Below, in pieces: positions 63,523 to 64,000 of a stretch of DNA of 64,000 bases (the first letter of the stretch is position 1; each line of letters begins with the position of its first letter). Source of the DNA: Prevotella sp. Lineage in GTDB: Bacteria > Bacteroidota > Bacteroidia > Bacteroidales > Dysgonomonadaceae. Location of the stretch: contig JAITVV010000093.1 in NCBI GenBank assembly GCA_031285625.1, forward strand, positions 62,001-126,000. Reading direction: 5' to 3'. The notes under the pieces are model-generated. The model was not told where the DNA came from. It saw only the letters and a program-made list of their open reading frames with translations, and ran no database searches. A program made the position numbers and the translations under genes.

Positions 63523-64000
63523 ATGAAATTTTTACGATTATTTCTTCCATTTCTATTTTTTATACTTTTAGCTTGCAGTGATGATTCCACTCCAAACATC
63601 ACTATACCGGAACCTGGAACAGTACCTGCACAATTACGTGATGGTATAAATATCATTAGTGATGATTCACTTGGTTTCGTACTATTTGCACCTAAGAAAG
63701 AAACAGTACATCTTATTGGTGATTTTAACAACTGGCAGGTCTCAGACTCATATAAGATGAAAAAAGACGGGGATCGTTTCTGGATAAAAATTGGAAATTT
63801 GGAAAAAGGAAAAGAATATGTTTGTCAATACTTAATAGATAATTCTATAAAAATAGCAGATCCCTATGCCTCAAAAATAGCAGATCCGTGGAATGATAAA
63901 GATATATCAAGCACAATATATCCCAGCTTAATATCCTATCCTACAGGCAAAACAACCGAAATAGCAATGGTTGTAAATACAGCGCCAGCATCATATTCAT
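63523..64000 (+). CDS. Amylase-like lipoprotein (N-terminal part, runs off the window)
   Basis: The visible 159 residues start with a lipoprotein signal (FFILLACSDD, Cys about 17). Then follows an E-set/CBM48-like domain: LGFVLFAPKKETVHLIGDFNNWQVSDSYKMKKDGDRFWIKI, then GKEYVCQYLIDNSIKIADPYASKIADPWNDKDI. This pattern is that of GH13 alpha-amylases and branching-type enzymes with N-terminal CBM48. The catalytic barrel lies beyond the window, so the call is provisional. The operator at 63409 fits a maltodextrin-responsive gene. Confidence 0.8.
   Translation, partial: MKFLRLFLPFLFFILLACSDDSTPNITIPEPGTVPAQLRDGINIISDDSLGFVLFAPKKETVHLIGDFNNWQVSDSYKMKKDGDRFWIKIGNLEKGKEYVCQYLIDNSIKIADPYASKIADPWNDKDISSTIYPSLISYPTGKTTEIAMVVNTAPASYS

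Noticed and set aside
1-64000. CRISPR array, prophage or transposon
   Set aside because: No regularly spaced repeats, transposase, integrase or phage structural gene was seen on either strand.

Overview
The window looks like chromosomal DNA from an AT-rich member of the Bacteroidota, order Bacteroidales; a Dysgonomonas-like organism is my best guess, but only by inference. The evidence is: promoters of the Bacteroidetes type (-7 box TAnnTTTG) before many genes; almost no Shine-Dalgarno sequences; a FecI/FecR/STN-TonB receptor system; DUF4249, DUF4105 and DUF4974-type proteins; a SecA of 1101 residues; a class I FbaB-type aldolase; and the ilvD-ilvB-ilvN-thioesterase-ilvC order. I see no insertion sequence, integrase, phage gene or CRISPR array, so most of the window is core chromosome with a few accessory transport and regulatory cassettes.

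Layout. 1-1815 (minus): first part of mfd. 2052-9556: branched-chain amino acid operon, preceded by a leader peptide and attenuator, with two unrelated small genes and an acyl-ACP thioesterase interleaved. 9628-10230 (minus): exported nitroreductase. 10435-16615: envelope cluster of a DUF4105 protein (Lnb-like), an alkaline-phosphatase-fold protein without its metal ligands, and SecA. 16867-27640: gyrA, a TPR protein, a universal stress protein, meaB-type GTPase, ROK sugar kinase, a GH29 fucosidase and purM. 27763-28511: a secreted Cys/Lys protein, a 41-codon ORF, and a minus-strand unit of probable SRP RNA followed by tRNA-Thr. 28707-35292: lipoprotein phosphatase, pepT, lipoprotein, gcvT, a Crp-type regulator and a PurF-like protein lacking the glutaminase cysteine. 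35368-42079: ECF sigma, FecR, STN-TonB receptor, DUF4249, OMP and lipoprotein. 42190-43195: TetR regulator and SMR exporter sharing an operator. 43626-49842: MacAB-TolC-like efflux operon. 50028-52208: NfeD and flotillin. 52286-59144: GH3, an HPrK-like ATPase, fbaB and a Na+/H+ antiporter. 59211-62012: two LytS-type sensor proteins (the first degenerate) and a LytTR regulator behind a long palindrome. 62180-64000: DUF418 membrane protein and the start of an amylase-like lipoprotein behind a LacI-type operator.

The strongest new observations are regulatory. (i) The ilv leader encodes a 20-residue peptide with nine Leu/Ile/Val residues, an 11-bp perfect antiterminator and a UUCG-capped terminator. 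(ii) A dyad of two 16-bp arms spaced by 20-21 bp occurs three times, upstream of mfd, the thioesterase and gcvT. (iii) A 52-bp palindrome overlaps the promoter of the sensor operon. (iv) Matching TetR-type operators precede tetR and the SMR gene. At the protein level, three proteins keep a fold but have lost key catalytic residues: the alkaline phosphatase homologue, the PurF homologue and the first sensor kinase homologue.
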